The notes under the pieces were generated by a model. That model made no database searches. It worked only from the letters and a program-made list of their open reading frames with translations, and had not been told where the DNA came from. 64,000 nucleotides of DNA from Superficieibacter electus (GTDB lineage: Bacteria; Pseudomonadota; Gammaproteobacteria; Enterobacterales; Enterobacteriaceae). The DNA is taken from the NCBI RefSeq assembly GCF_002915575.1, contig NZ_PQGD01000004.1, forward strand, positions 62,001-126,000, read 5' to 3'. Positions within the stretch are counted from its first letter, which is position 1; each line of letters begins with the position of its first letter. This document shows, in pieces, positions 36,660-46,403 of this stretch. Both the position numbers and the translations under genes were made by a program.

Positions 36660-36681
36660 TCCGACACAGAACAGTGTCGGA
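36660..36681 (-). terminator. Hairpin downstream of yqeG
   Basis: TCCGACAC / GTGTCGGA with a 6-base loop, 24 bases beyond the yqeG stop. There is no strong U-run, so it may be a Rho-type or processing end. Confidence 0.4.
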
Positions 36682-36704
36682 ACATGGTATTTGGCTGGTA
36701 AAAA

Positions 36705-37934
36705 CTAGCTTAAAAACATCACCGAAACGCAGAGCAGTCCTACAATAAGCGTGATGAGATTAGCCAGAGAGCGCCAGGGTTTCAGCGAGGCAATCAGCCA
36801 GGTTGAAAGCGTTGGCATAATAAACAAAATCATCGCGATCAACGGGCCGCTGACGGCATAAATCATTGAAATGGCATTCGGGTTAATGCAACAAACAATA
36901 AATGTCGTGAGTGAAATAATGATAACCGACATCGCCCGATGAAATGCCCGGCTTTTCTTAAACCCGGCATAGCCCAGCGCGGATCGCACGATTTCTGTTG
37001 CCCCCTCAATAACGCCAAAGTAGGTTCCAAGGAACGATTTAGACATCGCCACAACCGCCACAATTACACCGGAAATGGCCAGCCATGCCGGAGAATCAGG
37101 CATCATTGAGAGTGCCGAAAGAATGGTAACGCCGCGATCTTTTGCCTCGTTAATATAGGACGGCGAAATAGTCATCAGGCAGCTAAATACAAAAAACAAT
37201 ACGCTCAGACAAATAATAAGATAAGCCACTCTCATAATTTTTTTGCATTTATTCATGGCCAACTCGCCATATTTTTCTTGTCTGTCTATGGCAAACGTAG
37301 AAATAATTGGCGTATGACTAAAGGCAAAAACCATCACCGGAATAGAGAGCCAGACCTGATGTAATGTGTGACTATTAAATGTCATTTGCCGGGTGAGTAA
37401 AGTGGGTTGCCAGCTACCGGTTAAATAAAGCGACAGGAATAAAAAGTAAGCGATAAGGGGGAATACCAGCAGTCCCATGACCCGAATCGTGGTTTGACGG
37501 CCCATCAGGAATATAGCATTCAGCGTCACAACCACGCCCAGGCTTACCAGCGTCCGCACGCCGGTCGTCACTTGCCGGTATTTCGCTACCTGCTCACATA
37601 ATGAATTGGTAATCGCCACGGCATAGATCAGCACAACGACAAAAAAGGCGACAAAATAGAGCGCCGTAATGGCATTGCCAATCTTCTTGCCATAATAGTG
37701 CGTCACCGCACCCGTGATGCCTTCACCTGCTGAGGTTTTTGCACAAAGGATAAACTGGCACAGCGCTTTATGTGGCCAGTAGGTTAATGGGTAGGCGACG
37801 AGGGCAGTAATCAACAACACGATGGCACCCGCTGAGCCGAGTTGAATCGGCAGAAACAGTGTCCCTGCACCGACTGCTGTTCCATACAGGGCGAAACTCC
37901 ACAACGTTTCTTCTTTTGACCAAAATTTCAACAT
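36705..37934 (-). CDS. yqeG: YqeG, HAAAP-family amino-acid permease
   Basis: 409 residues with about eleven transmembrane helices, starting WSKEETLWSFALYGTAVGAG (family motif of SdaC/TdcC/YhjV serine/threonine permeases) and SAGEGITGAVTHYYGKKI. E. coli has yqeG in the same order next to yqeF. Substrate not established, serine or threonine are the family guesses. Confidence 0.92.
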   Translation of the reverse strand: MLKFWSKEETLWSFALYGTAVGAGTLFLPIQLGSAGAIVLLITALVAYPLTYWPHKALCQFILCAKTSAGEGITGAVTHYYGKKIGNAITALYFVAFFVVVLIYAVAITNSLCEQVAKYRQVTTGVRTLVSLGVVVTLNAIFLMGRQTTIRVMGLLVFPLIAYFLFLSLYLTGSWQPTLLTRQMTFNSHTLHQVWLSIPVMVFAFSHTPIISTFAIDRQEKYGELAMNKCKKIMRVAYLIICLSVLFFVFSCLMTISPSYINEAKDRGVTILSALSMMPDSPAWLAISGVIVAVVAMSKSFLGTYFGVIEGATEIVRSALGYAGFKKSRAFHRAMSVIIISLTTFIVCCINPNAISMIYAVSGPLIAMILFIMPTLSTWLIASLKPWRSLANLITLIVGLLCVSVMFLS

Positions 37935-38154
37935 TATTTAGATTTTAATAGCATGTAAGTAACAAAAAGAAGCGCAACTTACCATATTTCTCCCGATAAA
38001 GGGCATATTGTCACCACTATCGCCAGGTGCTGGTTGGATATCTTTAAATTTCATTAACAACTCATTGTGATAAATCTCACTTATTTAAAACAACCAAGAA
38101 AATAAAATTCAACAATGCACTACTATGGCGAAGGATATTTTCGCTGAGGTGGTC

Positions 38155-39336
38155 ATGAAAGAGGTCGTCATTGTAGGGGCTGTTCGCACGCCTATTGGTT
38201 GCTTCCAGGGAGCGCTGTCGCGCCTTACTGCCGTCGAACTGGGCAGTACGGTCATTAACGCACTGGTTGAGCGTACCGGCATCGCAGCAAACACCGTAGA
38301 TGAGGTGATCCTCGGTCAGGTATTGACGGCAGGTGCCGGGCAAAATCCCGCCCGGCAGTCGGCGCTGAATGGTGGCCTGCCCAATACGATTTCAGCCATT
38401 ACTATCAATGATGTCTGTGGTTCCGGGCTGAAGGCGCTACATCTGGCGACCCAGGCAATCCAGTGCGGTGAAGCCGATGTGATCATTGCCGGAGGTCAGG
38501 AAAATATGAGCCGTGCACCACATGTCTTGACCGACAGTCGTACCGGCGCGCAACTGGGCAACAGCCAGTTAATTGATAGTCTGGTCCATGACGGGCTGTG
38601 GGACGCCTTTAATGATTATCATATGGGCGTAACGGCTGAGAATCTGGCACGTGAATATGGTATCAGCCGTGAATTACAGGATGACTGGGCGTTACGCTCA
38701 TGGCACAAAGCGCGCCTGGCAATTGATTCCGGACGCTTTAAAGAGGAGATTGTCCCGGTTGCGACAGTACGCGCCGATGGGGCAAGCCTTCTGGTGGATA
38801 CCGATGAACAACCCCGTACCGATGCCAGTGCTGAAGGACTGGCCCGCCTCGTTCCGGCTTTTGACCGCAGTGGTTCAGTAACGGCGGGTAACGCCTCGTC
38901 GATCAATGATGGTGCAGCAGCCGTTATGATGATGAGCGAAGCAAAAGCGCAGGAACTGAATTTACCGGTGCTGGCGCGAATTCGTGCTTTCGCCAGTGTC
39001 GGTGTTGATCCTGCCCTGATGGGTATTGCACCGGTTTACGCCACGCGCCGTTGCCTGGAGAGAGCGGGGTGGTCGCTGGCTGAGGTTGACCTCCTTGAGG
39101 TTAACGAAGCTTTTGCTGCGCAGGCTATTTCAGTGGGTAAAATGCTGGAATGGGATGCCAGTCGGGTGAATGTAAACGGGGGAGCCATTGCGCTGGGGCA
39201 TCCTATTGGCGCATCCGGATGCCGTATTCTGGTCTCACTGGTGCATGAGATGATGAAGCGCCAGGCGCGGCGCGGCGTGGCAACGCTTTGTATCGGCGGC
39301 GGTCAGGGGGTAGCCCTGGCAATAGAACGTGATTAA
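38155..39336 (+). CDS. yqeF: Acetyl-CoA acetyltransferase YqeF
   Basis: Thiolase of 393 residues. Nucleophilic Cys in NDVCGSGLKAL, His in GHPIGASGCRI, C-terminal Cys in CIGGGQGVALA, and the NEAFAAQAI motif. Start ATG 38155 has GAGGT 5-6 bases ahead; an earlier frame extension is not used. Divergent from yqeG, as in E. coli, with 220 bases between. Confidence 0.95.
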   Translation: MKEVVIVGAVRTPIGCFQGALSRLTAVELGSTVINALVERTGIAANTVDEVILGQVLTAGAGQNPARQSALNGGLPNTISAITINDVCGSGLKALHLATQAIQCGEADVIIAGGQENMSRAPHVLTDSRTGAQLGNSQLIDSLVHDGLWDAFNDYHMGVTAENLAREYGISRELQDDWALRSWHKARLAIDSGRFKEEIVPVATVRADGASLLVDTDEQPRTDASAEGLARLVPAFDRSGSVTAGNASSINDGAAAVMMMSEAKAQELNLPVLARIRAFASVGVDPALMGIAPVYATRRCLERAGWSLAEVDLLEVNEAFAAQAISVGKMLEWDASRVNVNGGAIALGHPIGASGCRILVSLVHEMMKRQARRGVATLCIGGGQGVALAIERD

Positions 39337-39369
39337 CCTTTCCCTGCTTTAATCTGCGCGTCTGTCAGC

Positions 39370-39465
39370 AAAAAAAAGCCCTCACAAAGAGGGCAAAGGC
39401 CAGTTACAGAAGTTCTCATTTCACTCATACGATGACGCTGACAATTCAGGAGTTTCCGTATTTGA
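39370..39465 (-). ncRNA. Candidate small RNA ending in an intrinsic terminator
   Basis: On the minus strand a terminator GCCCTC-TTTGT-GAGGGC followed by U8 (39370-39394) has no gene ahead of it in that direction. A -10-like TAATAC with a -35-like TTATGA (18-base spacer) near 39470-39500 would start an RNA of about 95-100 nt, and the KdgR-like palindrome 39486-39498 overlaps that promoter. The long U tail is typical of Hfq-binding sRNAs. Endpoint at the 5' side is a guess. Confidence 0.35.
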
Positions 39466-39485
39466 AAATAGAGTATTAATTTATA

Positions 39486-39498
39486 GAAACGCCGTTTC
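39486..39498. promoter_or_regulatory. KdgR-like palindrome, upstream site
   Basis: GAAACGCCGTTTC is a perfect 6+1+6 inverted repeat, close to the TGAAAC-N3-GTTTCA core of KdgR operators. It is about 365 bases ahead of kduI, so it more likely controls a minus-strand transcript. Confidence 0.45.
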
Positions 39499-39736
39499 AT
39501 AATCTGTGACGCTCAACGCATTTACGAGAATTTCCTTAAAACCTTCGCCATATCCATACCTTTTGTGATCCTGCCCGGTAGAATCTTGACGTTATTGCCA
39601 GCTTTTTATTTTCTGGCGTCATTTTTTGAAGGTGATTCAACGCCCTGTCATTCAGGCTGTTTTAATGCTGCACGTGCCGTTGAACAACGGGTTTTGCGAT
39701 CGTAGCGACATTTCTGAACTTTATTAGTAGAAAAAT

Positions 39737-39774
39737 TGAAACGTTGTTTTATTTATAATTGAAAAGACGTTTCA
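39737..39774 (+). promoter_or_regulatory. Two KdgR-like operators ahead of kduI
   Basis: TGAAACGTTGTTTTA (39737-39751) and TGAAAAGACGTTTCA (39760-39774), spaced 23 bases apart, both match the TGAAAC-N3-GTTTCA pattern. They lie 90-125 bases ahead of the kduI start, as expected for repression by KdgR relieved by KDG. Confidence 0.7.
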
Positions 39775-39862
39775 TGAGGGCTAAGATGAGCACATCAACT
39801 GAGCGAAACCAGCGTTCGCTTCACGAGCCGTTCAGGCTCACAGGCTCTCTTCTGGAGGTAAC

Positions 39863-40699
39863 GTGGACATCAGACAAAGCATCCACAGCGATCATGCGAA
39901 AACACTGGATACTCAAGGGTTACGCAAAGAATTTTTAGTCGAAAACGTATTTGTGGCCGATGAATACACCATGGTGTACAGCCACATTGACCGTATTATC
40001 GTCGGCGGCATTATGCCCGTGGCTAAAAGCGTCTCCGTCGGCGGCGAAGTGGGTAAGCAGCTTGGGGTGAGCTACTTTCTTGAACGTCGCGAGCTGGGCG
40101 TGATTAATATTGGTGGTCCGGGCACCATTACGGTAGACGGCACCTGCCATGAAATCGGCCATCGTGATGCGCTGTATGTGGGTAAAGGCGCGAAAGAAGT
40201 GGTATTTGCCAGCATTGATGCAGCAAAACCGGCGAAGTTCTACTACAACTGCGCGCCCGCACATACCACTTATCCGACGAAGAAAGTGACGCCTGCCGAC
40301 GTGTCACCGGTCACGCTGGGGGATAATCTCACCAGCAACCGTCGTACCATCAATAAATATTTCATTCCGGACGTGCTGGAAACCTGTCAGCTTAGCATGG
40401 GCCTGACCGAGCTGGCTCCCGGCAACCTGTGGAACACCATGCCGTGCCATACCCATGAGCGCCGTATGGAAGTCTACTTTTATTTCAATATGGATGAGGA
40501 CACCTGCGTGTTCCATATGATGGGGCAACCGCAGCAAACGCGGCACATCATCATGCAAAACGAGCAGGCGGTCATTTCCCCGAGCTGGTCCATTCACTCC
40601 GGCGTTGGCACTAAAGCTTATACCTTCATCTGGGGTATGGTCGGTGAAAATCAGGTTTTCGATGATATGGACCACGTCGCGGTGAAAGATTTGCGCTAG
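39863..40699 (+). CDS. kduI: 5-keto-4-deoxyuronate isomerase
   Basis: Converts 5-keto-4-deoxyuronate to 2,5-diketo-3-deoxygluconate in pectin/uronate breakdown. 278 residues, cupin fold; zinc-ligand His/Glu residues in [18 protein letters not shown] and a late His in [12 protein letters not shown] start with GGAGG 5 bases ahead. kduD follows after 62 bases as the next step. Confidence 0.97.
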   Translation: MDIRQSIHSDHAKTLDTQGLRKEFLVENVFVADEYTMVYSHIDRIIVGGIMPVAKSVSVGGEVGKQLGVSYFLERRELGVINIGGPGTITVDGTCHEIGHRDALYVGKGAKEVVFASIDAAKPAKFYYNCAPAHTTYPTKKVTPADVSPVTLGDNLTSNRRTINKYFIPDVLETCQLSMGLTELAPGNLWNTMPCHTHERRMEVYFYFNMDEDTCVFHMMGQPQQTRHIIMQNEQAVISPSWSIHSGVGTKAYTFIWGMVGENQVFDDMDHVAVKDLR

Positions 40700-40761
40700 T
40701 CGCACCTGGCATCAGTCATAGTTTGCCTGTGGTGACAGGCTCTAAAGGTAAGGAACAAAAA

Positions 40762-41523
40762 ATGATTCTGGAAGCATTTTCTCTGCAAGGTAAAGTTGCG
40801 GTAGTCTCGGGCTGTGATACCGGTCTGGGACAAGGCATGGCGTTGGGTCTGGCCGAGGCCGGCTGTGACATCGTGGGTATTAATATCGTGGAGCCGACGG
40901 AAACCATTGAGCGTGTCACTGCGCTGGGCCGTCGTTTTCTTAGCCTGACCGCCGACCTGCGTCAGATTGACGGTATTCCGGCACTGCTGGAACGCGCCGT
41001 GGCCGAATTTGGTCATATTGATATTCTGGTCAACAATGCGGGACTGATCCGTCGTGAAGATGCGATTAACTTCAGCGAAAAAGACTGGGACGACGTGATG
41101 AACCTGAACATCAAGAGCGTGTTCTTTATGTCGCAGGCGGCGGCGAAGCATTTTATCGCCCAGGGCAACGGCGGGAAGATCGTTAACATCGCCTCCATGC
41201 TGTCCTTCCAGGGCGGGATTCGCGTTCCGTCCTATACCGCGTCGAAAAGCGGCGTAATGGGGATTACCCGCCTGATGGCGAACGAGTGGGCGCAGCATAA
41301 CATCAACGTCAATGCGATTGCGCCGGGGTATATGGCGACCAACAATACGCAACAGTTACGTGCTGATGAACAGCGTAGTGCTGAAATTCTTGACCGTATC
41401 CCGGCGGGCCGCTGGGGGTTGCCGAGCGATCTGATGGGGCCGGTGGTTTTCCTCGCCTCCAGCGCGTCTGACTACATCAACGGCTATACCATTGCCGTTG
41501 ACGGCGGCTGGCTGGCTCGTTAA
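40762..41523 (+). CDS. kduD: 2-deoxy-D-gluconate 3-dehydrogenase
   Basis: Reduces 2,5-diketo-3-deoxygluconate to KDG. 253 residues, short-chain dehydrogenase with TGxxxGxG-type NAD motif (CDTGLGQGMAL), Ser and YxxxK catalytic residues in SYTASKSGVMG, and NNAG in LVNNAGLI. ATG 40762 is in a good site (AAGGAAC); an upstream in-frame ATG is not used. Confidence 0.97.
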   Translation: MILEAFSLQGKVAVVSGCDTGLGQGMALGLAEAGCDIVGINIVEPTETIERVTALGRRFLSLTADLRQIDGIPALLERAVAEFGHIDILVNNAGLIRREDAINFSEKDWDDVMNLNIKSVFFMSQAAAKHFIAQGNGGKIVNIASMLSFQGGIRVPSYTASKSGVMGITRLMANEWAQHNINVNAIAPGYMATNNTQQLRADEQRSAEILDRIPAGRWGLPSDLMGPVVFLASSASDYINGYTIAVDGGWLAR

Positions 41524-41704
41524 TTTGCCGGATAGCGCGAAAAACCTGCCAGTGGGCATAATGCCTATCGATTAATGGCTGGGTAATCAATCCTTAAACT
41601 ACAGTACAATAACGGCTTCCACTACAGGGAGCCGTTTTCTTATGCCATTTCTTGCTTGATTTCAGTCACTACTCTCTTAATGCTACCGCCATCGGTACCT
41701 TTTT

Positions 41705-42766
41705 TTAGAATGCATTCGGTTTATAGCGAAGAGAGTTTATTAACCGGTTCCCAATTTCGATCATCTGTGTTTCGCTATAGCGTGTCTGTCTGTATTGGTT
41801 GTGAAGGTTGAACCTAACTACAGGTTTAATTGCTGTTGCAACGGCTTCATTGGCATAAAGGATAAAATAAACCTGTGATCCTTTTTGTTTGTGGAGTTCA
41901 ATATCTCTAAAAAGCCATTTTTCAGCTGGAATTCCATGCAGAGTTAACGCTTCTTTTTTTATGGTTTCCATATGGGCCTTCTTAAGCACTTCATTCATTT
42001 CATTACTGCGGCCGAAGAGTGTATCACCAGCATCAACAATAACTGTGTTATCATTAATTAAACTAAACAGGAAGTCATTATTTTCATAATTAAACCCAGT
42101 AACGATTTCATGTTCTTTGTTATCGTCAGCGATAAATCCATTCGGAATACATACACCTTTTTCGGCCGGAATTTCATGCTCTAATCGTCCACTTAATCGT
42201 GAAATTAATGATCGCAGCGCAGCTAATTTAGCCGGTTTATTAGTCAGTTGCGCTTCTGTAAGACCAGCGTTGATGTATTTCCTTTCCTTATGGTTCGGGT
42301 TTGACAGGTCCACTATATCTGTTTCGATAATGAATGCGGTATTGTGGATGTATATATGCGCTTCCAAAACCCGGCCTGAATCATCGTCATAAGGACTATT
42401 TCGATCAAATATAACACCTTTATCATTGGGGAGTGTAATAATTTCCTTGATAAAAGGTAAGTTTTCAACTTCATAACCAGAACGGTGACCTTCGGCATTA
42501 AGTTCTTGTTCTCTTAATGCTATTCGTTGCTTAAATACTGATGGTGAGATAAGTTGACTTTTAATTTCAAAATCATCATATCTCGCTTTATTTCGGTCAT
42601 TTTTAAAAGATTCAGGTACATCGACTACATATAGACCAACACATTGCGGTTTGGTTTTCGAAAATAAATTATCTGGCGTGATCAAATCATGCTGAGGTAA
42701 TGCATTTACATAAAAAGAAGGGATGAGCATTACCATCCATAAAAATGAAAATATTCTCTTTTTCAT
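41705..42766 (-). CDS. Tli4-like T6SS immunity protein (orphan)
   Basis: 353 residues with a Sec signal peptide (MKKRIFSFLWMVMLIPSFYVNA), so periplasmic. The body has the GVCIPNGFI motif and a two-domain layout that fit the Tli4 family of immunity proteins against T6SS lipase effectors (Tle4). No effector gene adjoins it. AT-rich relative to neighbours (kduD is GC-richer), suggesting transfer. Family call is by motif memory; a search is needed. Confidence 0.55.
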   Translation of the reverse strand: MKKRIFSFLWMVMLIPSFYVNALPQHDLITPDNLFSKTKPQCVGLYVVDVPESFKNDRNKARYDDFEIKSQLISPSVFKQRIALREQELNAEGHRSGYEVENLPFIKEIITLPNDKGVIFDRNSPYDDDSGRVLEAHIYIHNTAFIIETDIVDLSNPNHKERKYINAGLTEAQLTNKPAKLAALRSLISRLSGRLEHEIPAEKGVCIPNGFIADDNKEHEIVTGFNYENNDFLFSLINDNTVIVDAGDTLFGRSNEMNEVLKKAHMETIKKEALTLHGIPAEKWLFRDIELHKQKGSQVYFILYANEAVATAIKPVVRFNLHNQYRQTRYSETQMIEIGNRLINSLRYKPNAF

Positions 42767-43069
42767 TGACGTAGTGAAACCTCCTGTAAATTATCCTTAA
42801 GTAGAAATAATAACATGGGTAAACTGCAATGCCCATCGCTCGTTAAAGCCCGGCTGATCGATCTTCACACTACAGCACGTTAAGAACAGGATTGCCGGGA
42901 TAGGTTCATCAAGTTCTGCTCATCGTCAGTGTCAGCAATGGCGTAATGTTGTGAGGAAGAGAACACACAGATGGATGGATCGTTTTTGTTGGATACTGTT
43001 GCATTGGGAGAAAAAGACCGAAAATTATGCGGCGATTCTGCATTGTACCCGCGGGCAGGTTTTATAGGC
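42767..43069. other. Gap without recognisable gene
   Basis: About 300 bases between the Tli4-like start and the terminator of the ABC operon. It holds the promoter of the immunity gene; I see nothing else of note. Confidence 0.4.
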
Positions 43070-43108
43070 GCAAAAAATAAACAGCCCTGCCGGAAACCGG
43101 CAGGGCTG
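43070..43108 (-). terminator. Terminator of the kduI-side ABC transporter operon
   Basis: Perfect 13-bp stem ACAGCCCTGCCGG / CCGGCAGGGCTGT with a 3-base loop, read on the minus strand into a T-rich run (TTATTTTTT). It begins 6 bases after the ATPase stop. Confidence 0.9.
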
Positions 43109-43114
43109 TTTCAT

Positions 43115-44242
43115 CTATAACGACACGTTCAGCTCCGTTTGCGCATCGAAAATATGGCATTTATCCATATCAAAGCGGAAATAAACCGTGCGGTGCAGTC
43201 CCTTCTCAATCATCGCTTTGGCCTGGTCTGACGGCAGTCTGGCGGTGAGCTCATACCCTGCTACGTGAAGATAAATAAAAAACTCATGCCCCATATTTTC
43301 TACACGCATAATCTCACCTGAACAGCTGCCGTGCGCAAAGGGCGTATCGGAGAGATGAACAAATTCCGGGCGAATGCCAAAGAAAACCTCCTGCTCTTTC
43401 CAGGCCGCCACTTTTTCTTTTAGCCTCTCATCCAGCGGCATTTTTTCTTCACCGACGGTAATGCACAACTGCCCTGCATCCTCAACGAGTCGGCTGCTGC
43501 GGATATTCATCTCTGGTGCGCCAATAAAGCCTGCGACAAATTTATTCTGCGGATAGTGGTACAGATTGTCAGGGGTATCGACCTGCATAATATGACCCAG
43601 TTTCATCACGCAGATCCGATCCCCCATCGTCATCGCTTCCGTTTGATCGTGCGTGACATACACCGTGGTCGCAGGTTTGCCGGATTTTTTAAGCTGCTTA
43701 TGCAGATCGGAAATACGGATGCGCATTGAGGCACGCAGTTTGGCATCCAGGTTGGAAAGGGGCTCGTCGAATAAGAATACGTCAGGCTTTTTCACTATTG
43801 CACGACCAACGGCTACACGCTGTGCCTGACCCCCCGAGAGCTGGCGGGGCAGGCGATCCAACAGATCTTCCAGCTCCAGAATTTGTGCTGCCTCTTGCAC
43901 CTGCTGCGCAATCTGTTGTTTCGGCAGCTTACTTAACTTCAGGCCAAACGCCAGATTCTCACGCACTGTCATGTGTGGATAGAGGGCATAATTTTGAAAT
44001 ACCATCGCTATTCCACGCTCTTTAGGCGCAAGGTTATTGACGATTTTATCGCCGATGCGTATCTCTCCGCCGCTGATAGTTTCCAGACCCGCCAGCATAC
44101 GCAGCGTGGTGGATTTGGCACAGCCAGACGGGCCAACAATCACCATAAACTCACCGTCTGCAATGGACAGGTCGATACCGTGTACGGCTTTAAAGCCGTT
44201 GGAATACACTTTTTCCAGCTTATTAAAAATGACTTCAGCCAT
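43115..44242 (-). CDS. ABC transporter ATPase (MalK/UgpC/TogA-like)
   Basis: 375 residues: Walker [11 protein letters not shown] (Ala replaces the more usual Gly), Q-loop, ABC signature [14 protein letters not shown], Walker [16 protein letters not shown]-loop [11 protein letters not shown], then a C-terminal OB-type regulatory domain. This is the CUT1-sugar class. It is the last of three genes behind two permeases and just above a terminator. No substrate-binding protein is present in the window. Confidence 0.93.
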   Translation of the reverse strand: MAEVIFNKLEKVYSNGFKAVHGIDLSIADGEFMVIVGPSGCAKSTTLRMLAGLETISGGEIRIGDKIVNNLAPKERGIAMVFQNYALYPHMTVRENLAFGLKLSKLPKQQIAQQVQEAAQILELEDLLDRLPRQLSGGQAQRVAVGRAIVKKPDVFLFDEPLSNLDAKLRASMRIRISDLHKQLKKSGKPATTVYVTHDQTEAMTMGDRICVMKLGHIMQVDTPDNLYHYPQNKFVAGFIGAPEMNIRSSRLVEDAGQLCITVGEEKMPLDERLKEKVAAWKEQEVFFGIRPEFVHLSDTPFAHGSCSGEIMRVENMGHEFFIYLHVAGYELTARLPSDQAKAMIEKGLHRTVYFRFDMDKCHIFDAQTELNVSL

Positions 44243-44254
44243 GTTATTTCCCTT

Positions 44255-45157
44255 TTAGCCTTTAATTCCACTGCTGGTAACGCCCTGCACGAAGTAGCGT
44301 TGTGCCAGGAAGAAGACAATGATGGATGGCACAATGGAAATGCTCGCCATTGCCAAAATTTCGTTCCACGGCGCACCTTCGGTAACGTCAATGGACATTT
44401 TAAGTGCCAATGCGATGGGATATTTATCCACGCTATAGACGTAAATCAGTGGACCGATAAAATCGTTCATCGACCACATAAACTGAAATAACGCCACGGA
44501 AATCATCGCCGGTTTCAGAATGGGCACTACCACGTACCACAAGACCTGTACTGAATTACAACCGTCAATTTGGGCGGCTTCTTCCATATCACGCGGTACA
44601 CCGCGTAAAAACTGGATAAGCATAAACACGAAGAAACCCTGGGTGGCAAAAGCGGTGGGAATATACAGCGGCAGGTAGCTGTTCAACATGCCCATCTCAC
44701 GAAACATCAGATATTGTGGGATCAGCAGAACGGTACCCGGCAATAGCATGGTGGCAATGAGCGTGGTAAACCAAAATTTTTTAAAGGGGATCTCAAAGCG
44801 CGCAAAACCATAGGCTACGATCGTTGACGAAATCACCGTCAGCACGACCTTCGGGATCACATATTTAAACGTATTGAGCATGTAATGCCCGAAATGATAT
44901 TCCGTACCGGTTTTCCAGCCATTAACAAAGCCATCCCATGTGGGACTCGACGGCCATAGATTGAGGGTGGTGAAGATCTCATGGTTGGGTTTAAATGCCG
45001 CCGAAACCATCCACGCCAGGGGATAGAGCATCATCAAACCCACTATCAGCAAAATCATGTAGCGGATCGCCGCGCTGATTTTTTGCCGCCGTTGGGTACG
45101 GGCCACTTCCCGATCTGCCTCGCTCATAACCGTTATGCTGTCGTCAATCTCAGCCAT
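44255..45157 (-). CDS. ABC sugar permease (MalG/TogN-like)
   Basis: 300 residues from ATG 45157 (GGGGGAAAA site; the frame is open for 19 codons more). Six transmembrane helices; EAA loop around MEEAAQIDGCNSVQVLWYVV, the interface with the ATPase. It overlaps the first permease by 8 bases, so the genes are coupled. Confidence 0.92.
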   Translation of the reverse strand: MAEIDDSITVMSEADREVARTQRRQKISAAIRYMILLIVGLMMLYPLAWMVSAAFKPNHEIFTTLNLWPSSPTWDGFVNGWKTGTEYHFGHYMLNTFKYVIPKVVLTVISSTIVAYGFARFEIPFKKFWFTTLIATMLLPGTVLLIPQYLMFREMGMLNSYLPLYIPTAFATQGFFVFMLIQFLRGVPRDMEEAAQIDGCNSVQVLWYVVVPILKPAMISVALFQFMWSMNDFIGPLIYVYSVDKYPIALALKMSIDVTEGAPWNEILAMASISIVPSIIVFFLAQRYFVQGVTSSGIKG

Positions 45158-46040
45158 TTTTTCCCCCTTTATCAGCAGAATAAAACACCCAATATTTCGA
45201 CGTTTTGAAAGCAACGGTTGCGAACAGCGCGACGACTAAAAACAGTATCCACGCCAGCGCCGACCCATATCCCATATCGAAATATTTGAAGGCGGTATCG
45301 TAGATATACAGTGAGAATAAATAGGTGTAGTAGGTCGGACCGCCGCCGGTAATGACAAACGGCGCGGTAAATTCCTGAAAGGAGCCGGTAGTTTGCATAA
45401 TGAAGTTAAAGAAAATTACTGGCGTAATCAGGGGAATGGTGACTTTGGTAAACATTTGCCAGCGCGTTGCGCCGTCGATTAACGCGGCTTCATATTGCGA
45501 TTGCGGAACGTTTTGCAGTGCGGCGAGAAAAATCACCATCGCCGAACCAAACTGCCAGACCTGAAGCAGGGTCACGGAAAGCAGCGCCAGCGGCGGCTCG
45601 CCCAGCCAGTTAATCGCCTCTATGCCGAAAACAGCCAGAATACTATTCAGCAGGCCGTCAACAGAGAACAGTGCACGCCATAATACGGCAATCGCCACCG
45701 AGCTGCCGAGAATGGAGGGGATGTAATAAGCGGTACGAAAAAAACCGATCCCGCGCAGCTTAAAATTCAGCACAAACGCGATCCCGAGCGCAAAGGCCAG
45801 TTTCAGCGGAATAGTGATGAAAACATAGGCAAAGGTAACGCCCAGCGATTTCCAGAACAGCGCATCATCGTTAAACATATAACGATAGTTTTCGATGCCG
45901 TTAAACTGCGGCGGGCTCATTAAATCGTACTCGGTGAAGCTGAGTGCGAACGAGGCAAAAAAGGGAAAGGCAGTAAAAATGAGTAACCCGATAATGTAAG
46001 GTGATATCCATGCCAATCCCAGGAGTCTGTTTTCATTCAT
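45150..46040 (-). CDS. ABC sugar permease (MalF/TogM-like)
   Basis: 296 residues, six transmembrane helices starting LAWISPYIIGLLIFTAFPFF, with EAA loop EAALIDGATRWQMFTKVTIP. CUT1 class like TogM of pectin oligomer uptake. KdgR-like sites ahead of it (46221-46235, 46298-46312) link it to the kduI-kduD regulon. It occupies the place where E. coli has araE. Confidence 0.92.
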   Translation of the reverse strand: MNENRLLGLAWISPYIIGLLIFTAFPFFASFALSFTEYDLMSPPQFNGIENYRYMFNDDALFWKSLGVTFAYVFITIPLKLAFALGIAFVLNFKLRGIGFFRTAYYIPSILGSSVAIAVLWRALFSVDGLLNSILAVFGIEAINWLGEPPLALLSVTLLQVWQFGSAMVIFLAALQNVPQSQYEAALIDGATRWQMFTKVTIPLITPVIFFNFIMQTTGSFQEFTAPFVITGGGPTYYTYLFSLYIYDTAFKYFDMGYGSALAWILFLVVALFATVAFKTSKYWVFYSADKGGKNG

Positions 46041-46403
46041 AGTGACCGTCCTGGCTAATAATTTTCTAAAAATGAAGTAGGTTAATTAACCTCGTTGTTT
46101 CAATAGAAAGTAATAAATAATTTTGATGAATGATTAAATTAATGGGAATAATCATTACACGTTGTTTTGTAATATTATTTTTTCATAGCTAACATGATTT
46201 TAACCTTTGATTTATATATTTAAAATGTTGTTTCAGCTAATTTTATAACTATTTATTAGCTGAGCCATGTCTTTAATAGTGGAAATGTGATCGAGGTCGA
46301 AACGCGATTTCAGTTCATTAAAAGACATCCGTGCGTGTAAAAGAGTGGAAAGGCCGGAGTATCTTTGCTTCACTAGCCTTTTCTCCCGAAGGCGGACCGT
46401 GAT
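46041..46403 (-). promoter_or_regulatory. Divergent control region with KdgR-like sites
   Basis: 363 AT-rich bases between the ABC operon start and ygeA. TAAAATGTTGTTTCA (46221-46235) and CGAAACGCGATTTCA (46298-46312) resemble KdgR operators, with a weaker half-site CTCGTTGTTTCA at 46090. No gene is present. Confidence 0.55.

Larger units (their letters stand above)
39337..39862. promoter_or_regulatory. Long yqeF-kduI intergenic region
   Basis: 526 bases without a coding gene. It holds the candidate minus-strand sRNA with its U8 terminator, a perfect GAAACGCCGTTTC palindrome and two further KdgR-like palindromes near kduI. It is therefore the control region for kduI and possibly the sRNA. 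Confidence 0.6.

Noticed and set aside
39370-39450. Small minus-strand peptide with CPLC motif inside the sRNA candidate
   Set aside because: No ribosome site and the frame runs through the terminator stem and U-run.
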